64,000 nucleotides of DNA, taken from Synechococcus sp. M44_DOE_062 (GTDB taxonomy: Bacteria > Cyanobacteriota > Cyanobacteriia > Thermostichales > Thermostichaceae). The notes under the pieces were generated by a model. The model was given only the letters and a program-made list of their open reading frames with translations, did not search any database and was not told the DNA's origin. The stretch covers positions 1-64,000 of the forward strand of contig DVDX01000023.1 of the NCBI GenBank assembly GCA_015295985.1. Direction: 5' to 3'. The translations under genes and the position numbers were made by a program. This document shows, piece after piece, positions 8,640 through 17,009 of the stretch (the stretch's first letter is position 1; every line of letters starts with the position of its first letter).

Positions 8640-9290
8640 ATGGAGTGGCATGTAACCGATGCAGAGAGCCTGATGATCATCGACCAGGAGGTGGGCAAGC
8701 ACGAGCTTTCTCCTGCGGAGTATGAGGTGGTTCGTCGGGTTATTTATGCTACTGCCGACTTTGAGTACTTGCACCTCATCCGTTTTGGCAACGAAGCCTT
8801 ACAGGCTGGAGCGGCGGCTCTGGCAGCACGTACCACCATTGTGGTCGATGAGCCGATGGTGCAGGTGGGCATTGCCTGGGCTGTTCAGAACACCTTTTCC
8901 AACCCCATCTACTGCAGCAGCGAAGCCATTACCCGTCCCCAAAGGGACAAGACCCGCTCTGCTTGGGGCTTGGAAACCCTGGCCCAACGCTACCCTGAGG
9001 CGATTTTTGTGATTGGCCAATCCCAGACCGCCCTCTCCACCTTGGTGCGACTGATTACCGAGAAGGAGGTGGCCCCTGCTCTGGTCATTGCCACACCGGC
9101 TGGATTTGTGAATGTGGTGCAAGCCAAGCAAGAGCTGGCCGATTCCATGGTGCCCCACATCCGCACCGAGGGGCGGAAGGGAGGCCCCGCGGTGGCTGCA
9201 GCAGTGTTGGATGGTCTGTTGGACTTGGCTTGGCACGCCTATGTACGAGTCACCAGTGCAGACCATCCTGGCAAATCCGCCGTTTCTTGA
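8640..9290 (+). CDS. cobH: Precorrin-8X methylmutase (CobH/CbiC)
   Basis: The 216-residue protein catalyses methyl migration from C-11 to C-12 in precorrin-8X, giving hydrogenobyrinate or its cobalt form in cobalamin synthesis. Diagnostic stretches are the central DVxMVxxGI-like segment VVDEPMVQVGIAW, IVIATPAGFVNVVQAK and the C-terminal GRKGGPAVAAA. An in-frame ATG at 8481 would add 53 residues overlapping the HIT gene, so the ATG at 8640 is preferred. Another corrin gene, the CbiG-CobJ fusion, lies at 23385. Confidence 0.9.
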   Translation: MEWHVTDAESLMIIDQEVGKHELSPAEYEVVRRVIYATADFEYLHLIRFGNEALQAGAAALAARTTIVVDEPMVQVGIAWAVQNTFSNPIYCSSEAITRPQRDKTRSAWGLETLAQRYPEAIFVIGQSQTALSTLVRLITEKEVAPALVIATPAGFVNVVQAKQELADSMVPHIRTEGRKGGPAVAAAVLDGLLDLAWHAYVRVTSADHPGKSAVS

Positions 9291-9778
9291 CATGCTCCTT
9301 GCCCTTGGGCACCGTTTGCGGAAACAAGCCAAAACCTTGGCACTCAAAGCACATTTTTTAACTACCCTGCCGCTGAAATCTCGCTTTGCACTGCGCTTTA
9401 TGGTCGTTTCAGTTTAGGGTGAGACGACTGAGCTACTGGTCGCGCCAGCGGGACGGAGTCCTTGAAAAGCCTTCTGGCCTCGTGCATTCAATCATTCAAT
9501 GTTTAAGGCGTGGTTTGAGGCGTGGGTGCAGTGTCCTAGTTTGAATCGAAATGACCATACACCCCTATAGCCAGTTGCGCTACCGGTGCGGATGAGCTGG
9601 GGCCCTCACAGCACTTTTGGATCAAGAGTGGGTCTGCTGATCGAGATCACCCAGCCAAGGGGATCCCAATCATCCGGCCTGCAAGTTGGCATGGGCAAGA
9701 TGGGAGCTGCGCTCTCAGTCCTGCCTGTGAAAAATGGCCTGAGAAGCAACTGGGTTGGGCTTATGGAGGGATCTTCCC
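9291..9778. other. 488-bp intergenic region with dispersed repeats
   Basis: This region holds GTCGTTTCAGTTTAGGGTGAGA (9403-9424), which recurs inverted near 59971-59992. Immediately after it lies a composite repeat CTGGTCGCGCCAGCGGGACGGAGTCCTT (9436-9463) made of two hairpins, CTGG-TCGCG-CCAG and GGAC-GGA-GTCC. The remainder contains no convincing gene. Confidence 0.55.
9436..9463. repeat. Two adjacent short hairpin repeats
   Basis: CTGG-TCGCG-CCAG (9436-9448) is followed directly by GGAC-GGA-GTCC (9451-9461). Related copies of the first element occur at 2651, 42269 (inverted) and 46555-46586. Copies of the second occur at 5214 and, inverted, at 62496. Confidence 0.7.
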
Positions 9779-10207
9779 ATGCGGTGTGCCATCTTCTCCT
9801 GCTGGGGTGGCTGCTTTCTTGCCTGGGTTTTTGCAGCGGGGGCTTGGGCACAAGCTGAGCCATGCCCAGTGGTCGCCCTTTCGCCCTCTTCACGGTTGCA
9901 GTTGTCAGAGGCGTCAACACCTGCCTCTACCCTCTCGACAACCCAGATGGACAAAGCAGGGATCCAAATCAGCCCTTACCAGCGCTGGCGGCAGAGGTAT
10001 GCCCCCTCGGATCCCCTCTCTTCAGGTTTGAACAATATCACTCATCGGCCAGCCCAGCAGGGATCCCATCAACAGGGGATAGAGGGGCTGCCCTTAGGGC
10101 CTGCAACCCGCCAAGGGGAACGGCTGGAGCAGGTCGGGATCCGCCTGGGAGAAGACAGCCCTTTTTTCCTACATCCCAGTGGGTTGGTCTATCGGCAGTC
10201 CTATTGA
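9779..10207 (+). CDS. Hypothetical secreted protein (142 aa)
   Basis: The protein begins with a short basic stretch and a hydrophobic core ending AAGAWAQA, a plausible signal peptide with cleavage at about residue 26. The mature part is polar, rich in Ser, Gln, Pro and Arg, and I recognise no domain. GGAGGG lies 9 bases upstream of the ATG at 9779, which supports this start over the upstream in-frame ATG at 9755. It may be a lineage-specific periplasmic or outer-envelope protein. Confidence 0.5.
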   Translation: MRCAIFSCWGGCFLAWVFAAGAWAQAEPCPVVALSPSSRLQLSEASTPASTLSTTQMDKAGIQISPYQRWRQRYAPSDPLSSGLNNITHRPAQQGSHQQGIEGLPLGPATRQGERLEQVGIRLGEDSPFFLHPSGLVYRQSY

Positions 10208-10313
10208 GTCTTTGTGAGTCTGTTCGCCACAGGGATCCCAGCTTCCCCAGGGAGAAGGGCTGAGAGTGAGGGATCATCTCTCACTTCTCTCTTCTCACCG
10301 CTCACTACCAGTA

Positions 10314-12062
10314 TCAGTAATGATTCCCCACCTTGCGGTGGTGGATGGCAGTAAGGCCCTCTGGGCTGGAGACCCGACCAGCTTCCAAGGTGCTGTACAC
10401 CACCCAGTGATCGCTGGTTTCTAGGCGGCTCACCACGCGGCACTCCAGGTACGCCAAAGCATCGGCCAAGATGGGGGATCCGTTGGCAGCAGGGTAGGTC
10501 TTGATCCCGGCAAAGCGGTCGGCCCCTGGGGGAAATCTCTTCAGGAAGTGGCGCATCAAGGGTTGGTAATGGCCTTCTTGCAGCACGTTTAGCACGAAGG
10601 TATCGCCCACCTGCAGGAAGGATTCAATGGCCCGATCCTTAGCTACCGCAATGCTGATCCCCGGCGGATCGCTGCTGGCTTGGGCCACCCAGGAGGCAAG
10701 CATGGCACTGGTGGCTTGCCCTTTGCGGGCAGTGATGATGTAGAGGCCATTGCTGATGCGGCCTAGGGCGCGATCCAAGTCGGCATCCAAGGCTTTCATC
10801 TGCTGAATGTTGCGATCCCGCGTCAGCCACTGCCCCAGATCCGTACCCGCTTCTTCGGCCAGTTGCAGCAAAGCCTCGCCGGCAGGCTGCTTGAGCAGAA
10901 TGGGGGCAAACACCTCTTTGGCACCGATCTCCTGCAGGGTGTTGCGGCAGAGGTACACCGACTCATCATCTTCGCCGCCCGACTCAAACAGACCAAAGCC
11001 TTGCTTGCTGTGGGCAGAGGCCAAAAGGGTTTTCAGCAGCACTTGAGTGGTGGCGGCCTCAGGCCCCGACTGGGGTGGCATGCCTATCACCACACCGGCG
11101 GCCAAGCTCATCAGCTCCCGCACCTCATGGGCATCCACCAGCCGCAAATCTGCCAGCTCCACCTGGATGCCGGTTTTGTGGATCCCACGGGCAATGGCTT
11201 GGGCCAACGCTTCCCCCTGGCCATATCCCGACAGGTAGAACACCGCCACCATCCGTTCGGCTTTGGCCTGCTCCAGGCTCCAGGTACGGTAGTGCTCCAC
11301 CCAGTCGGACAGGTGATGGCGCAGCAGGGGGCCGTGGCCAGTAGCAATGGCAGCGATGGGAGGCAAGGCTTCCATGCGCTTCAGGGCGGACAACACCGAG
11401 CGGGCGTTGGGCCCCATGAGGCAGTCGTAGTAGAGCTTAAAGTCCGCCTGCAGCAGATGGGGATGCTCATCCCAGGCAAGGTCGTCGCAGTAGTGCATCC
11501 CAAACACATCGCAGGTGTAGAGGATCTGGGTGCCGTGGTCGTAGGTGAGGATGGTGTCAGGCCAGTGCAGGTTGGGGGCCGAGATGAACTCCAGAACGTG
11601 TCCTTTGCCCAGATCCAAGCGATCTCCCTGCTTCACCACCAGCTGCCGGAAGGGCCGATGCACCAGATCTTCCAGAAATTGCATGGCCACTTTGGAGGCT
11701 ACCACCGTCATCTGGGGTGCCAACTCCAGCAGATCCCCGACTAGGCCGCTGTGATCTGGCTCGGTGTGACTGACCACCAGGTAGTCGATCGCAGTGGGAT
11801 CCAGGATCCCTTGCAGGCAATCCAGGTACAACTGGCAAAACTTCTCGTGGGAAGTGTCGATCAAGGCCACCTTCTCGCCGCGAATCAAAAAGGAGTTGTA
11901 GGTGGTGCCGTTTTCCAGAGCAAATTCGATGTCAAATCGATCCCGATCCCAATCTTGAGAGCGAATGGCGAGGGTGTCGGCCCCGATGGGCAGAGTTTGC
12001 AGCGTCAGATGGGGCTGGGCCAGGCGAGGTGCGACTTGAGGTGCAACTACAGTGGTGGCCAT
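10314..12062 (-). CDS. flv3: Flavodiiron protein with C-terminal flavin reductase domain (Flv3-like)
   Basis: The 582-residue protein has the cyanobacterial three-domain layout: a metallo-beta-lactamase-like diiron domain, a flavodoxin domain (about 260-400) and a flavin-reductase domain (about 420-582). Class C flavodiiron proteins reduce O2 to water using NAD(P)H or photosystem I electrons. The diiron ligands are intact: H99, E101, D103 and H104 in HTEPDH, then HWPDT, CDVFG and ATGHGP. Intact ligands argue against Flv1, whose site is altered, so Flv3 is favoured, though Flv4 is possible. No partner flv gene is adjacent. Confidence 0.8.
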   Translation of the reverse strand: MATTVVAPQVAPRLAQPHLTLQTLPIGADTLAIRSQDWDRDRFDIEFALENGTTYNSFLIRGEKVALIDTSHEKFCQLYLDCLQGILDPTAIDYLVVSHTEPDHSGLVGDLLELAPQMTVVASKVAMQFLEDLVHRPFRQLVVKQGDRLDLGKGHVLEFISAPNLHWPDTILTYDHGTQILYTCDVFGMHYCDDLAWDEHPHLLQADFKLYYDCLMGPNARSVLSALKRMEALPPIAAIATGHGPLLRHHLSDWVEHYRTWSLEQAKAERMVAVFYLSGYGQGEALAQAIARGIHKTGIQVELADLRLVDAHEVRELMSLAAGVVIGMPPQSGPEAATTQVLLKTLLASAHSKQGFGLFESGGEDDESVYLCRNTLQEIGAKEVFAPILLKQPAGEALLQLAEEAGTDLGQWLTRDRNIQQMKALDADLDRALGRISNGLYIITARKGQATSAMLASWVAQASSDPPGISIAVAKDRAIESFLQVGDTFVLNVLQEGHYQPLMRHFLKRFPPGADRFAGIKTYPAANGSPILADALAYLECRVVSRLETSDHWVVYSTLEAGRVSSPEGLTAIHHRKVGNHY

Positions 12063-12177
12063 GTTCTCTCCCTAACTTTAAGTCGGGTCACAATCCTGAT
12101 CTCAATGTAACTGAATGTTTATGTTGACGGGGGATGAAGATGAGCTATGCAGGTTTGGAAATCCTTATGGAATGCTT

Positions 12178-13944
12178 TTAAGGATCCTTGGGTTCCTGCC
12201 CATCGAAGGGGTTAGGACTTAGGGCTGCAGCAAACTGAGCCAGGGTGCGGCGCAACTGATCCAGGTTTTGGCCGGTGGTGGCGGAAACAAACAGGGCCTT
12301 CGGGTAGAGCAGGCACACGTCTTCTATCCATTCGGGATCTAGGCGGTCGATTTTGTTGAACACCAGTTGTCGGGGGCCCGTGGCCAAGGGCATCTCGTCC
12401 AGCAATGCTTCCACCGCCTCGATTTGCCCCTCCCAGTTGGGGTGGGAGAGATCCACCACATGCAGTAGGGCATCGGCTTCCGTCACCTCTTCCAGGGTGG
12501 CTTGAAAGGCATCCACCAGTTGGTCTGGCAATTCGGTTAAGAATCCCACCGTGTCGGTCAACAGCACCGCCTGCCGGTTGGGCAGATCCAGCCGCCGGGT
12601 AGTGGGATCCAAGGTGGCAAAGAGTTGGTCGGCAGCGTACACCCCAGCATGGGTGAGGGCGTTGAGAAGGCTGGACTTGCCGGCGTTGGTGTAGCCCACC
12701 AGGGCCACCACGGGAATTTGGGATCCCTCACGGCGTTGGCGCAGCCGCTGCCGGTGGTGGCGCAATTCTTCCACCTGTTGCCGTAGCTTGGCAATGCGCC
12801 GCTGAATGGCCCGCCGCTCCATTTCCAGTTGGGTTTCCCCAGGGCCACGGGTGCCAATGCCTCCGCCCAGACGAGACATGGTGCGCCCTCGACCGGCCAA
12901 GCGAGGTAGCAAGTACTGCAGTTGAGCCAGCTCCACCTGCAATTTTCCGGCCCGGGTTCTGGCCCGCTGGGCAAAAATATCCAAGATCACCTCGCTGCGA
13001 TCCACCACCCGCACCCCCACTGCCTCTTCCAGAGTGCGCACCTGGCTAGGGGTGAGTTCCCGGTCGAACACCACCAGGTTAGCCCCTAGATCCTGAACCA
13101 GCAGAGCCAGCTCTTGCACCTTACCGGATCCAATCACCGTGGCCGAGTTGGGGCCCTCCCGTCTTTGCCAGAGGGCTTGCAGCACCTGTCCGCCGGCGCT
13201 CTCCACCAGGCGGCTTAGCTCCGCCAACCCATCCATGAGATCCTCATAGCTCCGTCCGGGCTCCTGCAGCCCCACCAGGATCGCCCGATCCTGATCCAGC
13301 TCCACCTGACGGGCGGTCAATTGGCGCCGAAACCCATCCTCCAGCTCCGCCACCAGCTCCTGTAAATCCTGTTCTGCCAGGATCCCCAAAGGCAAAGGCT
13401 CAGAAACCTGCCAACGGCGCTCTCCCTCCGGCAGCAAATGGGCCAGATAGGCCCAGTGGACAAAGCCTGTGGCCGTTCCTCCCCGGCTTCGGTGCCCCCC
13501 CGACTTGGACACAGAAAGGGTGATGAGGGCATCCAGACGCTGCAAAGCCATGGCCGTCAGCGCTTTTTGACTGGGGCCCCCTTCCCCCACTTGGGTGGTG
13601 ATACAGCGGATCCCAGATAGGCGCTCGGCCCCCTGGCGGGGCAATTCCCAGGCAGGGATTTGGGTTTCAAAAGGGGATCCCACCCCCACACGGATCACCT
13701 GGCCGCGCCGGTTGAGGTAAACGCTGATGGGCCGGCCTTCCAGATCTTGGGTCAGGGATCCCAGCCGTTGGGCAAACTCCACCGTCACCAAGCGGTTGGG
13801 GGGTAGGCGCAGTTGATAGAGCCGTTGCAGTTGCTTTTGTTGGTGGGGCTTTAACCCTTTGGCCTGTTCACGAAAGCGTCGCGTAGCGATGGCAGAACCA
13901 AAGCAGGGGTCGGTCTGATGGCGAGAGGCGCTAGCCCTGGGCAT
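12178..13944 (-). CDS. hflX: GTPase HflX
   Basis: HflX is a ribosome-associated GTPase that helps split stalled or stressed 70S ribosomes. The 588-residue protein has Walker A GYTNAGKSS around residue 415, then DTVGFL (G3) and NKID (G4). The preceding HflX glycine-rich signature is SRLGGGIGTRGPGETQLE. It carries the ~180-residue N-terminal extension seen in cyanobacterial HflX. Near the N-terminus the sequence IATRRFREQ is encoded by a small hairpin repeat TCGC-GTA-GCGA (13879-13889), so part of the N-terminus may be repeat-derived. Confidence 0.9.
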   Translation of the reverse strand: MPRASASRHQTDPCFGSAIATRRFREQAKGLKPHQQKQLQRLYQLRLPPNRLVTVEFAQRLGSLTQDLEGRPISVYLNRRGQVIRVGVGSPFETQIPAWELPRQGAERLSGIRCITTQVGEGGPSQKALTAMALQRLDALITLSVSKSGGHRSRGGTATGFVHWAYLAHLLPEGERRWQVSEPLPLGILAEQDLQELVAELEDGFRRQLTARQVELDQDRAILVGLQEPGRSYEDLMDGLAELSRLVESAGGQVLQALWQRREGPNSATVIGSGKVQELALLVQDLGANLVVFDRELTPSQVRTLEEAVGVRVVDRSEVILDIFAQRARTRAGKLQVELAQLQYLLPRLAGRGRTMSRLGGGIGTRGPGETQLEMERRAIQRRIAKLRQQVEELRHHRQRLRQRREGSQIPVVALVGYTNAGKSSLLNALTHAGVYAADQLFATLDPTTRRLDLPNRQAVLLTDTVGFLTELPDQLVDAFQATLEEVTEADALLHVVDLSHPNWEGQIEAVEALLDEMPLATGPRQLVFNKIDRLDPEWIEDVCLLYPKALFVSATTGQNLDQLRRTLAQFAAALSPNPFDGQEPKDP

Positions 13945-14224
13945 AGGGATGGGGATAGACCCAAAAACAAGCTTTCATCTACCATACACGCTAGCTGCCG
14001 GCGGGAACTTGGGATCCAAAAGCAACGGCGGCAAACCCTGGCCCAGTGTTGGAGCTGCGCAAGCTGGGATCCCTGTATCGAGATTGCTGTCGGTGAGAGA
14101 GTTTCGAAATCGGTTGGGCATCCCTTTCGCTCCGTGTTGCCAGAACCCTGCTGCAACTTGGAGTAGCTGCATAAATCGGAAAAATCCGCAGTGCCAGCTC
14201 TTAGTTATTTAGTTATTTTAGTTA
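13945..14224. other. Intergenic region with an AT-rich tandem repeat
   Basis: This 280-bp gap between hflX and the DUF488 gene ends in about three tandem copies of TTAGTTATT(T) at 14201-14227. They overlap the DUF488 stop codon and mark a sharp drop in GC content. No gene is visible. Confidence 0.5.
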
Positions 14225-14656
14225 TTATAGATGCACGATTTCAACATCACCCCATTTTCTGCGCAAATATTCAGCAACCAGCCTACGATGACAGTGCTCA
14301 GGAGTAGCTTCACTACAAAGCAGACACCCTCCATCGAGAATACTTTTGTCCACTTGATCTTCAATGCGACGCTCTGCCATCAACGACAAAAACTGTCTCT
14401 CATAATTGGACCAGTCACCACTAGCTTTATAAGCGTCAAGAATTTCTTGGGTTGGTGCCAATTCCGGCAAATGAACATATCCAAGCTTACAGATCTCGTG
14501 AAGAAAAAACTCTAGATCACTCTTTTTCGTGAATCCCGCCAGTTGCGATGTATTGTTAAGTCGAGCATCAACAACTCGAACCAGACCAGGCTGTTTTAAG
14601 CGATTAAAAAACTGCTCTGCACTTTTCTTCGTGAACCCTATCGTAAATATCTTCAT
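14225..14656 (-). CDS. DUF488 domain protein
   Basis: The 143-residue protein shows the DUF488 features: an N-terminal IFTIGFTKKSAEQFF, then VVDARLNN, and the C-terminal signature CSEATPEHCHRR. The function of the family is not established; members often sit in small mobile or defence-like neighbourhoods. Its ATG overlaps the stop codon of the upstream small gene (ATGA), indicating translational coupling. The DNA here is clearly richer in A and T than the flanks, and the GGGATCCC palindrome so frequent elsewhere is missing, so acquisition by transfer is plausible. Confidence 0.85.
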   Translation of the reverse strand: MKIFTIGFTKKSAEQFFNRLKQPGLVRVVDARLNNTSQLAGFTKKSDLEFFLHEICKLGYVHLPELAPTQEILDAYKASGDWSNYERQFLSLMAERRIEDQVDKSILDGGCLLCSEATPEHCHRRLVAEYLRRKWGDVEIVHL

Positions 14657-14832
14657 GGCCTCGCGCTCCGCTCATCATTTTTTGACATTTTCTCATCTCG
14701 ATAGGCGACACGTCTGCCTTGAATGAGATAGGCTTCGGCTATACACTCTTCCCGACTTCTAAACAAGTCGCCCGCTGGAAGTTTGCAAAGGGCAAGCAGA
14801 CGAGCTTCTAGGGCCTCATGAGACGCACCCAT
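14653..14832 (-). CDS. Small protein coupled to the DUF488 gene (59 aa)
   Basis: The reading frame ends with a TGA that overlaps the DUF488 ATG. Starting at the ATG at 14832, which has GGAGAG about 8 bases upstream, the protein has 59 residues and begins MGASHEALEARLLALCKLP. Other starts at 14856 (ATG) or 14970 (TTG) are possible. The composition (balanced charge, a short amphipathic helix) looks like a real small protein, but I recognise no domain. Coupling suggests that it works with the DUF488 protein. Confidence 0.5.
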   Translation of the reverse strand: MGASHEALEARLLALCKLPAGDLFRSREECIAEAYLIQGRRVAYRDEKMSKNDERSARP

Positions 14833-14996
14833 TCTCCTGGCTCTCCGTTCTGCCATTCCTTGCCGGCAATACAGCGACCGGCCATTTTTCTGGAGTTGGC
14901 GAAACAGACAATGGTCTTGACGTAAGACATACAGGCTTCTGGGGCAAGGATAAGGGCTTGATAGAAGCAATTTTTGGCTTCTTGAAAACCCGGCAG

Positions 14997-15953
14997 TTAG
15001 ATGCGTTCTTCAGGGCGAAAGGGGATCAAAAGAGCGCGGGGCGCCTTGGTATGGCGAGAGACCAAGATCAACGCCACGATACTAAGCAGATAGGGCAACA
15101 TCAAAAAAAACTGATAGGGGATCCGGCTGCCCCAAAGCTGCTGAAGGCGTAATTGCAAGGCATCAAACCCGGCAAACAACAATGCCCCTCCCAAGGCTCG
15201 CCAGGGATCCCAAGCGGCAAAAACCACCAGGGCAATGCAAATCCACCCCCGCCCATTGACGATATTGAAGAAAAATGCATCAAACGCAGAGAGGGTTAAG
15301 AAAGCGCCGGCCACGGCCATGAGAGCGCTGCCCACCATCACCGCTCCGGTACGAACGGCATAGACCGGGATCCCCTGGGAAGCGGCAGCCTGGGGATTTT
15401 CCCCAACCATGCGCACGGCGAGGCCCAGCGGAGTTCGGTAGAGGATGTAGGCCATGAGAGGCACTAGGAGAAGGCTGAGGTAGGTAAGGGGCGGCTGGGT
15501 AAACAAGGTTTCTCCCAGAAAGGGCAATCTGGAGAGACCGGGGATCGGCCAAGGACTGAAGGGGATAATTTTGGGGGGAGAGGTAACCTGGGGCAGGGCC
15601 ATGCGATAGACAAAATAGGCGGCGTTGATGGTCAAGAGGGTGATGCCGATACCGGTGACGTGCTGGGAAACCCCAAGGCGGACGGTCAACAGGCTGTGAA
15701 CCAAGCCCACACCAGCACCGAGGATGGCCGCAAAGGCTACACCCCACCACAACCCGGATCCCTGATAGACCACCAGCCAACCGGCCATAGCCCCCAGGGT
15801 CATGATCCCTTCGATGCCTAGGTTGAGAACGCCAGCCCGCTCACAGAGCACTTCGCCCAAAGTGCCAAAGAGTAAGGGAGTAGCAATGCGCAGGGTGGCT
15901 ACCCAAAAGCTGGTGGTGCTAATTAAGCTGATTAGACTCAGGAGTGCAGACAT
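14997..15953 (-). CDS. BMP-type ABC transporter permease 2 (nucleoside uptake)
   Basis: The 318-residue membrane protein has about eight to ten hydrophobic segments and the family motif GVLNLGIEGIMTLGA near residue 43, which identifies the YufQ/NupC-like permease of branched-chain-type transporters for nucleosides. It is the last gene of a four-gene operon with a second permease (6 bases upstream), a double ATPase and a Tat-exported binding protein. The nearby cytosine deaminase supports a nucleoside or nucleobase substrate. Confidence 0.85.
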   Translation of the reverse strand: MSALLSLISLISTTSFWVATLRIATPLLFGTLGEVLCERAGVLNLGIEGIMTLGAMAGWLVVYQGSGLWWGVAFAAILGAGVGLVHSLLTVRLGVSQHVTGIGITLLTINAAYFVYRMALPQVTSPPKIIPFSPWPIPGLSRLPFLGETLFTQPPLTYLSLLLVPLMAYILYRTPLGLAVRMVGENPQAAASQGIPVYAVRTGAVMVGSALMAVAGAFLTLSAFDAFFFNIVNGRGWICIALVVFAAWDPWRALGGALLFAGFDALQLRLQQLWGSRIPYQFFLMLPYLLSIVALILVSRHTKAPRALLIPFRPEERI

Positions 15954-15959
15954 GGGTGC

Positions 15960-17009
15960 TCAGTCCCAGCGCAGACGATAACGGGCCAACCCCATGCAGA
16001 CCAGCATCCACAGCAGGGCAGCGGCAACAATGACATCGGCCAGGTAGGTGGGAACGCCCAAGCTACGCCCCATGGTATCGGCTCCTACATAAACCCCGGC
16101 AATGAAAACTGCCGCCCCCACCACCCCCAGGGGATGCAGTTGGGCCAACAGGGCAACGACAATGCCGGTGTAGCCAAAGCCCGGGGATAAATCCAAAGTG
16201 AGATAGCCCTTGAGCCCGAGAAGTTCACAAGCTCCTGCCAAGCCGGCCAGCCCGCCTCCTAGCAATGAGGTATACAGAATAACTCCCTGGACTGGGATGC
16301 CGAGGAATTTAGCGGCTTCCGGGTTCGCGCCTACGGCTCGCATTTCCAGGCCCCAAACGGTGAACTGCTCTATGGCCCACACCCCCAGGGCAGCGAGCAG
16401 GGCAATGATGAAACCGGCGTGGAGACGACTGCGGGGAATCAGCCGCGGCAGAAGAGCACTCTCTACCAGGGCACGACCTTGGGGCCAACCCAGAGCCAGA
16501 GGATCTTTGAGGGGACCTTCCAGGAGATAGCTGATCCCAAGAAGAATGACAAAATTGAGCAGCAAGGTGGTCACCACTTCGTCCACCTGGAACTGGGTCT
16601 TGAGCCAAGCCGGGATCCACAACAGCAGCCCTCCGGCAATCCAGCCCGCCAGCAGCAGCACCAGCACCAACCCCGGGCGCGGCAGCGAAAGCTCACCGGT
16701 GCCCAAGAGGCTGGCAGCCAGAGCCCCACCATAAAACTGGCCTTCTGCACCGATGTTCCACAACTTGGCCCGAAAACACACTGCCACCGCCAATCCCGTC
16801 AGGATCAGAGGAACGGCCCGCGTCAAGGTCTCGCTCAGGGCAAAGGGGGATCCCACCGCTCCCCGCAGCAAAGCTCCATAGGCTGCCAAAACCGGAGATC
16901 CTGTCCACAGGATCAGCAGGCTGCAGGAGAGGAAAGCCAGGGCAATGGCTGCCATCGGCGCACTCAGGATCAGCCAGAGGGGCACGGTGGAGCGAAGTTC
17001 AACACGCAT
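15960..17009 (-). CDS. BMP-type ABC transporter permease 1 (nucleoside uptake)
   Basis: The 349-residue integral membrane protein matches YufP/NupB-like permeases. It contains FRAKLWNIGAEGQFYGGALAA near residue 80, the counterpart of the NLGIEG motif, and about nine membrane segments. Its start overlaps the end of the ATPase gene by 11 bases, so translation is probably coupled. It would form the membrane channel together with the 15953 permease. Confidence 0.85.
   Translation of the reverse strand: MRVELRSTVPLWLILSAPMAAIALAFLSCSLLILWTGSPVLAAYGALLRGAVGSPFALSETLTRAVPLILTGLAVAVCFRAKLWNIGAEGQFYGGALAASLLGTGELSLPRPGLVLVLLLAGWIAGGLLLWIPAWLKTQFQVDEVVTTLLLNFVILLGISYLLEGPLKDPLALGWPQGRALVESALLPRLIPRSRLHAGFIIALLAALGVWAIEQFTVWGLEMRAVGANPEAAKFLGIPVQGVILYTSLLGGGLAGLAGACELLGLKGYLTLDLSPGFGYTGIVVALLAQLHPLGVVGAAVFIAGVYVGADTMGRSLGVPTYLADVIVAAALLWMLVCMGLARYRLRWD

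Noticed and set aside
9586-9858. Possible 90-aa ORF
   Set aside because: It overlaps the better supported secreted-protein gene at 9779 in another frame and has no ribosome site or family features.
10255-10300. Terminator between the secreted-protein and flavodiiron genes
   Set aside because: An imperfect AGTGAG/CTCACT pairing exists, but the stem is short and there is no T-run on either strand.
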